Assembly (NCBI GenBank): GCA_016699555.1
Contig: CP064981.1
Location: forward strand, 496,001 to 560,000
Direction: 5' to 3'
Source of the DNA: Candidatus Iainarchaeum sp.
GTDB taxonomy: Archaea; Iainarchaeota; Iainarchaeia; Iainarchaeales; VGJJ01
DNA length: 64,000 nucleotides
Shown here: positions 1-8,593 of the stretch, piece by piece
How positions within the stretch are numbered: position 1 is the stretch's first letter
How the letters are laid out: every line of letters starts with the position of its first letter
The notes under the pieces: generated by a model
What the model was told of the DNA's origin: nothing
Databases searched by the model: none
Seen by the model: the letters and a program-made list of their open reading frames with translations, nothing else
Position numbers and translations under genes: made by a program

Positions 1-111
1 GGCGACGACCAACCCGAAGAAGTCAATCTCTCTCCATTAGAATTGGAGAAAGAAATGGCCGAAGACGGAGTCGAAGAGCCATTGCCGGACGATGACGACG
101 AGGATTTGTGA
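1..111 (+). CDS. C-terminal tail of an acidic protein (partial)
   Basis: Open reading frame 1 enters from the left edge and ends at the TGA at 109-111, leaving 36 residues. The tail is strongly acidic and closes with a run of aspartates and glutamates (DDDDEDL). No catalytic motif is visible in this fragment and the family cannot be named. Its GC-richer codons resemble the housekeeping genes in the window and differ from the AT-rich genes that follow. Confidence 0.6.
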   Translation, partial: GDDQPEEVNLSPLELEKEMAEDGVEEPLPDDDDEDL

Positions 112-126
112 AGGCTGGCGATTAGT

Positions 127-477
127 TTGAGTGAAATAATTACTGATGGAAAAAACGTTATCGCCTCAGGTATATTTTTTAGCTTAGCCGATGGATCGAA
201 TGCTATTTCGTTTGATTTTGAAAATAAAAAATATACTTTGCGTCTCGTTTTCACAACTTCAGAAGACAAGGGTCCATATATTTCCTGGGTTGGAGTTGAC
301 ACATCAACGTTGGAAATTACCTTTCGAAACTTTGATGATCCGGCTGGTGTTCGTAATTCGGATTTGATGGAACTAGGATCAATTGGATCTAAACGATTAA
401 TGATGAATGTTAATGTGACGAAAATTGGATCCTCGCGCCGAGTTGTAATTTATTCAGTTTATCTTGGTGATAAATGA
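127..477 (+). CDS. hypothetical protein, 116 residues
   Basis: Small soluble protein of unknown function. It has no signal peptide or membrane segment, and the alternating hydrophobic pattern suggests a mostly beta fold. The only near start is TTG at 127, 15 bases after the preceding stop. Its stop overlaps the ATG of the next gene (ATGATGA at 474-480), so the two are probably co-translated. Both are clearly more AT-rich than the preceding gene tail, as expected for recently acquired accessory genes. I do not recognise the family with confidence. Confidence 0.6.
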   Translation: MSEIITDGKNVIASGIFFSLADGSNAISFDFENKKYTLRLVFTTSEDKGPYISWVGVDTSTLEITFRNFDDPAGVRNSDLMELGSIGSKRLMMNVNVTKIGSSRRVVIYSVYLGDK

Positions 478-758
478 TGAAATCGAATGGTGCGCTACAG
501 ACGACTGCTGGCAGTGAATCTGGTAGTAATCAAGAGCCTTGGTGGAGAGATGCGATAAAAGTTGGTGTAATTGGGATTTTCTTTGGGAATGAACGGCATT
601 CGAGGAATAATATTATTGGGATAGTTGCAATAACATTTACTGCGGCAATCCTATATTTGGCATTACAAATGTCCACTTTACTATCGGAACTAGTTCCAGT
701 TTATGCAACTGTGATGGGTTCGATACTTGGTTATCTGATTGGAAGAAAAGGTGACTAA
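474..758 (+). CDS. small membrane protein, 94 residues
   Basis: Unknown protein with a polar N-terminal third, then two hydrophobic segments: about residues 46-65 (IIGIVAITFTAAILYLAL) and about 72-90, which ends in a basic tail (GRKGD). The second segment is glycine-rich (GSILGYLIG). The start overlaps the stop of the upstream orphan gene, so they form a two-gene unit directly ahead of the 5S rRNA gene. A soluble beta protein paired with a two-helix membrane protein would suit an accessory module, but nothing in the sequence identifies a function. Confidence 0.6.
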   Translation: MMKSNGALQTTAGSESGSNQEPWWRDAIKVGVIGIFFGNERHSRNNIIGIVAITFTAAILYLALQMSTLLSELVPVYATVMGSILGYLIGRKGD

Positions 759-767
759 GGGTCAACC

Positions 768-775
768 TTTATAAT
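768..775 (+). promoter_or_regulatory. TATA element of the 5S rRNA gene
   Basis: TTTATAAT lies about 26 bases before the first paired base of the 5S rRNA, the usual archaeal TATA-to-start distance. It begins just after the stop of the upstream small membrane protein gene. Confidence 0.6.
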
Positions 776-797
776 CCTTTTTCCTAGAGAATTAGTT

Positions 798-917
798 TGA
801 TTGACGGCCATACAGGCTTGGTCCCACCCGGTCCCATTTCGAACCCGGAAGTGAAACGAGCACTGGTGGTTAGCGGCACTGGGATCTTTCTTGGAGCCGC
901 GCCAACGCTGTCAGTCA
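798..917 (+). rRNA. rrf: 5S ribosomal RNA
   Basis: A 120-base 5S rRNA gene. The ends form an 11-bp terminal helix (TGATTGACGGC with GCTGTCAGTCA, two G-U pairs). The interior has the typical 5S block TCCCATTTCGAACCCGGAAG followed by GTGAAAC. No 16S or 23S gene lies beside it in the window; the neighbours are orphan protein genes, so this 5S is unlinked from the large rRNAs, as in a number of archaea. A TATA element lies at 768-775 and T-rich sequence follows the 3' end. Confidence 0.93.
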
Positions 918-941
918 CTTTATCTTTATTCTCTTTTTCTG
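918..941 (+). terminator. T-rich terminator after 5S rRNA
   Basis: Directly after the terminal helix the + strand carries several T clusters (CTTTATC, TTATTCTCTTTTTC), the oligo-T pattern at which archaeal RNA polymerase stops. No strong hairpin is seen. Confidence 0.4.
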
Positions 942-944
942 ACT

Positions 945-1568
945 CTATTTGATAAATCCTTCAAATAATGGGGTAAGCTGCGCTGAAGTCTCATCCACTA
1001 GGGTATTCCGAAAAAGCCAGTGCATTGAAGATAAAATGGCAGAAACGCATGCCGGGCAATGGAACGCGGCCGCATTGAATCCTGAACTTCTAAAAATGAA
1101 TCCGACTGTTTCGAATGAGATTTTGTAAAAAGAAGCCGTAAATACTATTGTAGTCTCTAAACCAAAAATCCCCAGGGTAGTGTAAAACTTCTCCACAGTT
1201 TCTCTCTTTTTATCATCGTAATCTCTAGCACTATCAATCAAATTATTGTAATTTTCAATAAGTGGAGTCCAAGCTTCTACAATATTTGATACTTTTTCAA
1301 ATGATTCTACTGACTTTTCTATCTCAGGTATTTGAAGCCCTCGTTCACGGTTAATGATCTGGATTAGTGCATTTAGATGATCTGCAAAAGTCTTGTATTG
1401 TTCAAAGTTCTCGACTGTTTTAACTTCCATTTTTGGGAGACCAGCAATGCTTTTTGTTAGTGCCTTGGTACTTATTTGTTTTTTGGCGTTATCGATGCTA
1501 ATCGGGCTAACACACCCAGAGAGAAGTAGTGTAAGGCATAAAATCACAAAAATGGGCTTGCTAGTCAT
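945..1568 (-). CDS. putative lipoprotein, 207 residues
   Basis: The N-terminus is a clear lipoprotein signal: a short basic start, a hydrophobic core and the lipobox LLSGC, with Cys19 as the predicted lipidated residue. The mature part is charged and helical, then contains one or two hydrophobic stretches (about residues 130-150 and 165-190) and a short CPAC motif. It is probably anchored outside the cell membrane. Family and role are not recognised. The gene is AT-rich like the orphan pair on the other side of the 5S gene and converges on the 5S rRNA gene. Confidence 0.65.
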   Translation of the reverse strand: MTSKPIFVILCLTLLLSGCVSPISIDNAKKQISTKALTKSIAGLPKMEVKTVENFEQYKTFADHLNALIQIINRERGLQIPEIEKSVESFEKVSNIVEAWTPLIENYNNLIDSARDYDDKKRETVEKFYTTLGIFGLETTIVFTASFYKISFETVGFIFRSSGFNAAAFHCPACVSAILSSMHWLFRNTLVDETSAQLTPLFEGFIK

Positions 1569-1622
1569 ACTAGCTTTCCCTATTGGCCGACTTAAATAGT
1601 CGTTGATACATTTCTCAATTTG

Positions 1623-3830
1623 TTAATTCAGAACTTCCCAAATGCGTACGCCGCCGTAGTTCTTGTAGATGAGTTCGTATTCGTTTGCAAGCTCGGGATC
1701 GTTCATCCAGAGGCGCACCAATTGGGTCTTGTTTGCTTTTTGGCTGAAGGCATAAATCTTGGAATTATCCGCCTCGCGATAAATATAGAGGGGTGCGCCA
1801 TCTTGCAATTGATTGGGCTGCGTCGTGTACGTGGTGGGGAACGCACTCATCTGTGCCGGCGTGAAGGAATTGCTCCCGCATGAATAGGTTTGTTCTTTGG
1901 TGAGCGGCGCGATGCGGGATTGGCATTGCAAGGTGGTCCCAAAAATCCCTTGAACGCGGGGATCATTCCCATTCGTAATGGAATAGGCATAGAATGCCAG
2001 GTTAGCCTGCTTCGAAAGCAAGTCATCGCCGAAAATGATGTGCGTGCTCCCGTATTCATCAATAATGCTGCGCGCCGTATTCGCGTCTTCGGTCAACATG
2101 AACAGCGCCACCTTCCCGGAAGCCACAAAGTCCGCATTGCGGTTGTCAATCAACACTTTGCGCTGGCTCAAGAACGAAATCCAGTGCCCCTCGTCCCACC
2201 AATTGAAGAACTTGGCATTTACTGGAAGGTTTTTCTCGCTCCAAAAAAGAGCCTCTTTCCATCCGGCGGAGGATTCGATGTTGGGGACGTTTTGCGTGAC
2301 AAACAATGTTCCGGCGGCAATCCCGCACATCAACATGAAGGCAGCCAAGAAAACGACGATCTTTTGCGTCAAGAGCTTTCGACTCAACGCCCAGCGAATG
2401 GCCAGAATCAACACGATCGCTCCCACAACTGCAAGGGGCAATCCCCAATAATAGGTAAACTTGAGCTTTCCCCAGGCCATGAAGAACGTAACCACAATCC
2501 AAACCAGCGGAAGCGCCAATACATGATAGTTTTTCTTGCGCCACAACAAGAAACCCATCAATGGAATCCCAATCACGGCAAACAATGCGAGCATGCTGTA
2601 TTTGTTACCAAAGTAGGTCTTTCCCACGCTTTCCTCTCCCACTTGACTTCCTCCTCCCTGCTGGAGGTTGATGTCGAAGAGGTAAATGACAAAGGGCATC
2701 AACACCAATCCCAAAATCAACAAGCGGAAAACCCACTGCAGGGCATTCGCGTCCACGATTTGGCGCTTGCGCAACACCCACGCGGCGGCGCAGAGCACGA
2801 ACACAAGGGCAATGAATCCCACTGTATTTACTGCATTCAACTCGGGGATGCGGAAAATACTCGCGAGAATTCCCCCAAACTGATCCAACCAAAACAAATT
2901 CGTCTGAATGGTGGCAGCGATTGCGAGCAACGCAAATGAAATGCCCCACAATCCTGCGTAGTGTTTTGTTTTCTCCAATTCATTATTGCCCAAATACAAA
3001 AAGAAATGCACCACTCCCACTCCAAGCAAAATAGGCACGAGCATGTTGAACGCGGGCCACGTGAATGCCATCAATGCAAATGCAATTCCAGCCAGCAACG
3101 CATTCACCAGATTATCTCGATTCCACGAGGGATGGTGCATCGTGCGCACGAGGAAAATAAATCCAATAATCATCCAAATGAAACCCAGCGAATCATCTTC
3201 GAAGAAGCCACCCATTGTGCGATAAACAAACGCCGGAACAATAGCGGCAAGAATTCCAGCAAAGAAACCAGCCGCCTTCTCATAGGGCTGGCCCTTGAAG
3301 AGTTCGCGTCCGAGAAAGTAGGTGGCAACGGAGATAAGAGCCCCATACAACGCGGGGAGGATTTTCACGAACAACACCCACAAATCAAACTGATAAGGTG
3401 CATTCAGCGTGAAGATTTTGTAAATCGTAGCCGAAATGATCCAAAATAACGCAGGGGCATTCGTTAGCGTGGCCGCGGAGACATTGTGATAATATGTAAG
3501 GGAATCAAATGCGGGTGTGGGTAACCCATTCTGTAATACCTCTGCGACCATGCGGGCATGCCAATAAGAATCAAATTCAAAAAACAACTCATAACGCATC
3601 AAGTGAGCGCGGACAATAAATGCGAGCAAAAAAACAAGCGCAATGAGTTTCCACTGGTGATCGGCGAAAAACTTTCCGATTCCACTCAGCAAATTCGCCT
3701 TCACATCATTCGAGGCAGCAAGGGCTTCCATACCCAGAGTGGGTGTAATGGGTAATTTAAACTCTTGCGCAAACCCGGGCAACACCCTGCGTTTTGATGT
3801 GCATTTCATGGCTTGCAAAATCATTCCCAT
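1623..3830 (-). CDS. aglB: AglB/STT3 oligosaccharyltransferase
   Basis: Transfers a lipid-linked glycan to Asn in N-X-S/T sequons on the outer face of the membrane. The 735-residue reading frame has the GT-C layout: an N-terminal multi-span membrane half of about 11-13 helices, with the first acidic metal/acceptor motif (FEFD, Asp87) in the loop after TM1, and a soluble C-terminal half carrying WWDEG near residues 541-546. The length is normal for a short archaeal AglB. The first 33 residues look untypical, and ATG at 3731 (MEALAAS) is an equally good start. It is the key enzyme of the glycan locus, transcribed away from the GlcNAc-1-P transferase gene. Confidence 0.93.
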   Translation of the reverse strand: MGMILQAMKCTSKRRVLPGFAQEFKLPITPTLGMEALAASNDVKANLLSGIGKFFADHQWKLIALVFLLAFIVRAHLMRYELFFEFDSYWHARMVAEVLQNGLPTPAFDSLTYYHNVSAATLTNAPALFWIISATIYKIFTLNAPYQFDLWVLFVKILPALYGALISVATYFLGRELFKGQPYEKAAGFFAGILAAIVPAFVYRTMGGFFEDDSLGFIWMIIGFIFLVRTMHHPSWNRDNLVNALLAGIAFALMAFTWPAFNMLVPILLGVGVVHFFLYLGNNELEKTKHYAGLWGISFALLAIAATIQTNLFWLDQFGGILASIFRIPELNAVNTVGFIALVFVLCAAAWVLRKRQIVDANALQWVFRLLILGLVLMPFVIYLFDINLQQGGGSQVGEESVGKTYFGNKYSMLALFAVIGIPLMGFLLWRKKNYHVLALPLVWIVVTFFMAWGKLKFTYYWGLPLAVVGAIVLILAIRWALSRKLLTQKIVVFLAAFMLMCGIAAGTLFVTQNVPNIESSAGWKEALFWSEKNLPVNAKFFNWWDEGHWISFLSQRKVLIDNRNADFVASGKVALFMLTEDANTARSIIDEYGSTHIIFGDDLLSKQANLAFYAYSITNGNDPRVQGIFGTTLQCQSRIAPLTKEQTYSCGSNSFTPAQMSAFPTTYTTQPNQLQDGAPLYIYREADNSKIYAFSQKANKTQLVRLWMNDPELANEYELIYKNYGGVRIWEVLN

Positions 3831-3872
3831 TCGAGGAATGCACCATAATTTGAGTGCGTGCGCGCGATTACT

Positions 3873-3879
3873 CTTAAAT
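3873..3879. promoter_or_regulatory. possible shared TATA element, aglB and GPT genes
   Basis: CTTAAAT in the 88-base gap between the divergent aglB and GlcNAc-1-P transferase genes. Its near-palindromic core could serve both directions: about 43 bases before the aglB ATG at 3830 and about 40 before the ATG at 3919. The assignment is by position only. Confidence 0.35.
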
Positions 3880-3918
3880 CCTGTGCCCTCTTAACTCACC
3901 TATTCAAGGGACTCCACT

Positions 3919-4931
3919 ATGGAATATGTTTTTTTTGCACTCGTCCTGTTGTCCGGGTTCATTGCCACGAGCATGGGCTTGCCTCCCTTCATCCGCCGTA
4001 TGCACCTACGCGGGATCATCGGAAAGGACATCAACAAAATTGGTAATCCCCCCGTTGCCGAAATGGGCGGGACAATTGTGCTGCTCGGATTCATTTTTTC
4101 CGTGATGGCGGGATTATTCCTCCATACGTATTTGGGGTTCCTCCCCAACTTGGATTTGCTCCCCGTGCTCGCGGCGATGCTCACCATTGTGTTGGTGGGA
4201 TTGCTCGGGATCATTGATGATTTGATTGGCTGGAAAAAGGCATCAGACAATACCAACACGCACTCTTTCCCATTTTTGCCGCGCTCCCCATTATGGTGTT
4301 GCCGCAAACCATTGGGAGTGTGGGATTTGATTTACCATTCATTGGGGTGGTGAGCTTTGGAATATGGTACTCGCTCCTTGTCGTTCCCATTGCCATTACC
4401 GGTGCTAGCAACGCCGCCAACATGCTGGCGGGACTGAATGGATTGGAAGTGGGATTGGGGCTCATCAGCACCACTACTCTCTTACTCATCGCATTCTGGC
4501 AAGGCGAAATGGAAGTCGTTTTCTTGTTGCTCGGAATCATCGGCGCATTCCTCGCATTCCTGCGCTTCAACTGGTTCCCTGCCCAGGTTTTTCCCGGAGA
4601 TGCATTGACGCTCATGATGGGGGCCACCATTGCGGCGGCGAGCATTATTGGCAACATGGAAAAAATTGGATTGATGCTTTTTGCACTATATTTCATCGAG
4701 CTCGTACTGAAAGCCCGCTCCAAAATGCAAGCCCAGAGCTTTGGGATTCCCCAACATGATGGAGGATTGAAAGCCCCCGAAAAAATCGGCAGCCTCACGC
4801 ACGTGGTCATGCGCTGGGGAAAAGGAAAGTGGAACGAAAAGCAAATCGTGCAAGTACTGTTGGTGTTGCAATTGGTGGTCGCGTTCGGAGTGATTGCCTA
4901 TTATCGCCTCAACGCCATGATGCTGTTCTAG
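3919..4931 (+). CDS. polyprenyl-P GlcNAc-1-P transferase (GPT/MraY family), frameshifted
   Basis: Transfers a sugar-1-phosphate from a UDP-sugar to dolichyl phosphate, the first step of lipid-linked oligosaccharide assembly. Family signatures span two frames: GNPPVAEMGG and the double aspartate in GIIDDLIGW lie in the first frame; NAANMLAGLNGLE and FPGD lie in the second. The break is in the A run at 4234-4238: one extra A restores WKKGIRQYQHALFPIF and joins the halves into a protein of about 337 residues with roughly ten helices, the normal GPT size. A sequencing or assembly indel is the simplest cause. Slippage at G-AAA-AAG is possible but unproven. Confidence 0.85.
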
Positions 4932-5004
4932 GTGACTTGCATGGTTTTGTTTTCCTTCCCGAATGACGCACGATTAAATTCCCCGTGCGGGTGCTAGGGA
5001 TAGT

Positions 5005-6336
5005 ATGTCGCTCAAGGAACAACTCGCCAAACAAACAGGGATTGGCCTCCTCATCATGGGTTTTTCCACTTTCTTTGCCGCAATTAGTTTTTTTTTGATT
5101 AGTCGCATCCTCGAACGCGAAGAAATCGCGTACATCGGAATCGCAGCTGGGCTGCTTGCGATGCTCAGCCCCATCCTTCTCTCTCCCGAGGTCATCCTTT
5201 TCCGCGACTATGCGGCATTCAAAAAAAACACCAACAAATACGTCTCGGCTTTTCTGTTTTTTTGGTTGGTGCGCTCCATCTTCATCATGGGAGTCATCAG
5301 CGTCATTTCGTATTTGCTCTACGCCAAAGACAACTTTCAATTGTTCCTCTACGTCGTGGGCGCGGGCCTCATTATGTGCTTCAGCATGTTGCACGCATCC
5401 ATTCAGGAACTATGCTTTGTTGAATTCAAGCAAGTCGAAACCCTGCGATTGAATTTCATCTATTATGCTATTTTTTTGGTGGGACTCATTTACATTTACT
5501 TCAACCGCGACATCATGATCTATCTCGTGGTGTTGATGCTTTCCTCTTTTGCGCTCGCACTCTTGTGGTTGGAACGTCTCTTTCGAGTGTTTCGATTCGT
5601 TCCCGTGTTTGATGTCAGGGCACTCGAAACGTTGCTCAAGACCATCATCTCTGGCGTGGGTATGTGGAGTCACCTCATTAGTTCTTCCATACAACTCATC
5701 TACCGCGCGGATTTATTCTTCCTGGGACTTTTTGTAACTGCTTTCGTGACGGGAAATTACACGATTGCATTAATGTTCTCCAGCTTGTTCGTCTTCGTTC
5801 CACAAGTACTCCAAAAAATGTGCATTGCAGGACTCACCCGTTCGGTAAGCAAGCCCGAGGACATGAAAATAGTAAATGCGTTTCTCAAATACACCTTCGT
5901 GCTCAGCATCATTCAAGTCGCAGGATACGTGCTCCTTGGAAAATTCATCATCTCATTCATTGACGCCCAGAACGCGGATTCCATTTTCCAACTCGGATTA
6001 TTTTTAGTCATTGGCACTAACATCTTCAATGTCATTCGGCCCATTCACAGTTATGCATTCGCGCGCGCCAATCTCAAACAATTACTTGTGCACGTTTTTC
6101 TTCCCGCAGGGATTCTTGCGGTCATCTTCTATTCCGTTGCTGCTTACGCATATGGCGGTCTTGTCACGGCACAAGCCAACGTCCTGGTGTATGTCGTGTT
6201 GGTGCTCATCTATCTCCGCTATGCCTTCTCCAAAATGAAATTCCAACTTTCTCTGCAATGGATTACGCGTGAGGAATGGTTGTTGTTGCAAAAAATACTT
6301 AAGAGATTCCACATCCGCATGGATAGGTCTGTTTAA
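5005..6336 (+). CDS. oligosaccharide flippase (MOP superfamily, Wzx-like)
   Basis: A 443-residue membrane protein with about 12-14 hydrophobic segments and the N-terminal layout of polysaccharide-exporting MOP proteins (GIGLLIMGFSTFFAAISFFL, then LISRILEREE). The family moves lipid-linked oligosaccharides across the membrane. Lying just after the GlcNAc-1-P transferase and near aglB, it is the best candidate for flipping the finished N-glycan precursor. ATG at 5005 starts directly before the first helix. The last 25 residues are basic and cytoplasmic. Confidence 0.85.
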   Translation: MSLKEQLAKQTGIGLLIMGFSTFFAAISFFLISRILEREEIAYIGIAAGLLAMLSPILLSPEVILFRDYAAFKKNTNKYVSAFLFFWLVRSIFIMGVISVISYLLYAKDNFQLFLYVVGAGLIMCFSMLHASIQELCFVEFKQVETLRLNFIYYAIFLVGLIYIYFNRDIMIYLVVLMLSSFALALLWLERLFRVFRFVPVFDVRALETLLKTIISGVGMWSHLISSSIQLIYRADLFFLGLFVTAFVTGNYTIALMFSSLFVFVPQVLQKMCIAGLTRSVSKPEDMKIVNAFLKYTFVLSIIQVAGYVLLGKFIISFIDAQNADSIFQLGLFLVIGTNIFNVIRPIHSYAFARANLKQLLVHVFLPAGILAVIFYSVAAYAYGGLVTAQANVLVYVVLVLIYLRYAFSKMKFQLSLQWITREEWLLLQKILKRFHIRMDRSV

Positions 6337-6408
6337 AGGGTGATTTTAAGACTACTTATCGCCGTAGTTGCGATTGGATCGAATGATGGTTAGCATTATT
6401 GTCTTGTG

Positions 6409-7230
6409 TCATGGGTCATCATTCTTGTTCATTGAACTATTTTTTTGGACTAGTGTTAGGCATTGTGTCAGCACAATAGTTTCATTTTTTGGTGCATGCG
6501 CCATCCCAAAAGAGGCAAATCCAAACGTGCGACGTTCAACACGATCTGGGCGTTCTCCCACATACCAAAGATAGTCAACCACTGGGCGGATGCTCGAAAA
6601 AAAATTACTCAATGGGATGCTGCGGTTCCAATGTTTATTGCACCAAATAATCACTTTTTTTGTAATTTCTTTCGGAAAGAGGCGTGTATGAATGGACCAA
6701 CCAAATCGTTTGCCAGTACGACAATATACTACTGGAGCTAGACCGGAGTTATTGGCTTGCACCTTTAACTCCACTTCAAGATCAAATGACTTTCCAACGA
6801 GGATGGCTTTTTTGGATTCGAATTGGTGATTGCGCTCCATGCCGTCAAACCCAATAATATTCCCATTAATTTTGGCGTGAGTGAATGTTTCGCGTATAAA
6901 TGCTTGGCTGATTGCAATGTCAATAAGATTTGTATCCTCTAAGGGCGTAATCATAAATTTTCGTTCTATCTTGTCGGGTGAAAAATGTTCATCAATTTCT
7001 AGGCGTATACGCGACCTCTTAAGGTCTACCATTAATGTTGTGCGGGTTCGATTCTTTTCAATCTTTGACGATTCAACATGGTGGTTTGCGCCCGCTTTTT
7101 GTCCATGGATAAATTGTTTTTCGCTGTCAGAAAATTCAATCCCCCATTTCGTTAAGATGTTTGTACCATCTACATCTAATGTTTTGAGGTAGCCCTCGTT
7201 ATCAGTTGTGTGATTTGTGAATACTGTCAT
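6409..7230 (-). CDS. hypothetical protein in the glycan locus, 273 residues
   Basis: Soluble protein without signal peptide or membrane helices. The N-terminal two thirds look beta-rich with many charged residues; the C-terminal third has aromatic and basic segments (FGWSIHTRLF, VDYLWYVGERPDR). I see no glycosyltransferase, Rossmann or SAM motif. It sits alone between the flippase and a GT4 gene and is AT-rich like the next genes. A T-rich element on the minus strand near 7255 lies about 25 bases before the ATG, consistent with a leaderless message. A carbohydrate-acting role is suggested only by position. Confidence 0.6.
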   Translation of the reverse strand: MTVFTNHTTDNEGYLKTLDVDGTNILTKWGIEFSDSEKQFIHGQKAGANHHVESSKIEKNRTRTTLMVDLKRSRIRLEIDEHFSPDKIERKFMITPLEDTNLIDIAISQAFIRETFTHAKINGNIIGFDGMERNHQFESKKAILVGKSFDLEVELKVQANNSGLAPVVYCRTGKRFGWSIHTRLFPKEITKKVIIWCNKHWNRSIPLSNFFSSIRPVVDYLWYVGERPDRVERRTFGFASFGMAHAPKNETIVLTQCLTLVQKNSSMNKNDDP

Positions 7231-7290
7231 ACTACCAATTTATTAGAGAAACAATAAAAATCGGGCGGCTTTTGTTAAAGTTGTATGGAT

Positions 7291-8463
7291 CTACTTTTTT
7301 ATAATCAATGAATTGTTTAGGTGCGAATCCACAATATCAACTACCTTATCTGACCACTTGCTTCGAGAAAAATGTTCCCCTACGAATTTTGAATCCTGCG
7401 ATGCTAACTTTTTTTGTTCCGAGAGGTTTTTGATGATGCTGTTTGCTTTTGCATTGAATTCCTCCCATGTATTACAATAGTAGCCCGATTTCAGTGTACG
7501 ATGGAATTGCGCTAGCGCACCCTCTTTTGGCCCTATTGATAGAATTGGAAGTTTAGCGTATGCGTATTCGTAAGTCTTGACAGTAACACTATACTGTAGC
7601 GACTCGCCGATGATGTTGACTCCAATATCACTGGTGTGCAAATATCCCGGAATTTCTTGAGCCTGCACATTCAAGGACAATCGTACACGTTCACGTAATT
7701 CTTCGCCTTCGATAACCTGGTTTATTTTTTCCATCATGTGACGAGTGGATTGGTTGTCTGTGTTTCCAACAATCAACAGGAATGCATTTTTTTCCAATAA
7801 TGTCGGCTTGATTTGGCGAATAAATTCAGGGATGTTGCGCCACACCGATCCAAGAAACAGAAATACAATACTTTTTTTCGGAATCCCTAATTTTGTGCGA
7901 ATTTTATTGCGTATATTGCTGTTTTTTTCTTTTGTATCGAAGAACTCCGTTTGCACACCATTTGGAATGAGCTTGAATTGGGTTGCAGGGATCCCCAATC
8001 CGTTCTCAAATAATGCAGCCGTCCAAGCGGTTACAACAAATCGCTCATCTGCAAATGTATAGAACCATTTTTCTATCATTTTTTGGATTGCAAACTTTAG
8101 GGTTTTTGGCTTGATTAATCCAACCGCTTGTTTGTCGAATACCCATGGATCGCGAATGTCGGCAAACAATGGGATTCTCTGTAGTTTGGCAAAAATAAGC
8201 GCTGCCATCCCCAAGTCGGCGGGTGGAGTCGAGGCAATTACGAGCTGCACGTCATACTCTTGAAATAGTTTGCCCAACATTATTTTTTTTTTGAAACGTA
8301 TGATTTGGTAGGGAGTTTGGTTGGGGGCGAGCCCTTTTTCCGGAGCAAATATAATTGGGTTGTATCCTCGCGTTTGTAGTGCCATTGCAAATGCGTGTGC
8401 ACGCATGGATGCTGCACCTGTTTCAGGAAAGGCATAAGGGATAATGATTCCAATTGTCTTCAT
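7291..8463 (-). CDS. glycosyltransferase, GT4/GT-B family
   Basis: GT-B fold enzyme. The N-terminal domain begins MKTIGIIIPYAFPETGAASM, typical of GT4 proteins whose glycine-rich loop contacts the acceptor. The C-terminal domain contains FLFLGSVW and the donor-site region YEYAYAKLPILSIGPKEGA. The reading frame extends to 8550, but the added 29 residues are not family-like, so ATG at 8463 (or 8469) is preferred. It is transcribed away from the next GT4 gene. Donor and acceptor sugars cannot be read from sequence. Confidence 0.85.
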   Translation of the reverse strand: MKTIGIIIPYAFPETGAASMRAHAFAMALQTRGYNPIIFAPEKGLAPNQTPYQIIRFKKKIMLGKLFQEYDVQLVIASTPPADLGMAALIFAKLQRIPLFADIRDPWVFDKQAVGLIKPKTLKFAIQKMIEKWFYTFADERFVVTAWTAALFENGLGIPATQFKLIPNGVQTEFFDTKEKNSNIRNKIRTKLGIPKKSIVFLFLGSVWRNIPEFIRQIKPTLLEKNAFLLIVGNTDNQSTRHMMEKINQVIEGEELRERVRLSLNVQAQEIPGYLHTSDIGVNIIGESLQYSVTVKTYEYAYAKLPILSIGPKEGALAQFHRTLKSGYYCNTWEEFNAKANSIIKNLSEQKKLASQDSKFVGEHFSRSKWSDKVVDIVDSHLNNSLIIKK

Positions 8464-8593
8464 GGTCATCGCAGTGGGTGAATTCAATAATTGGGTTAGC
8501 AAACCTTTTATGATGTGTGGCGTTGGTACAATTCTATGACTGTATTTCAATTAGATATTGATTAAAGACTATTGACTTGGTTATTGTCTATCT

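Noticed and set aside
1890..2939. 349-residue open frame on the + strand across aglB
   Set aside because: It lies wholly inside the AglB gene on the opposite strand, is rich in His/Gln/Asn without domain motifs, and AglB itself has unmistakable motifs in the other strand.
4234..4240. Programmed -1 frameshift as the main explanation for the split GPT gene
   Set aside because: The G-AAA-AAG context fits loosely, but another gene has a similar homopolymer lesion, so an assembly or sequencing error is more likely. Kept only as an open possibility.
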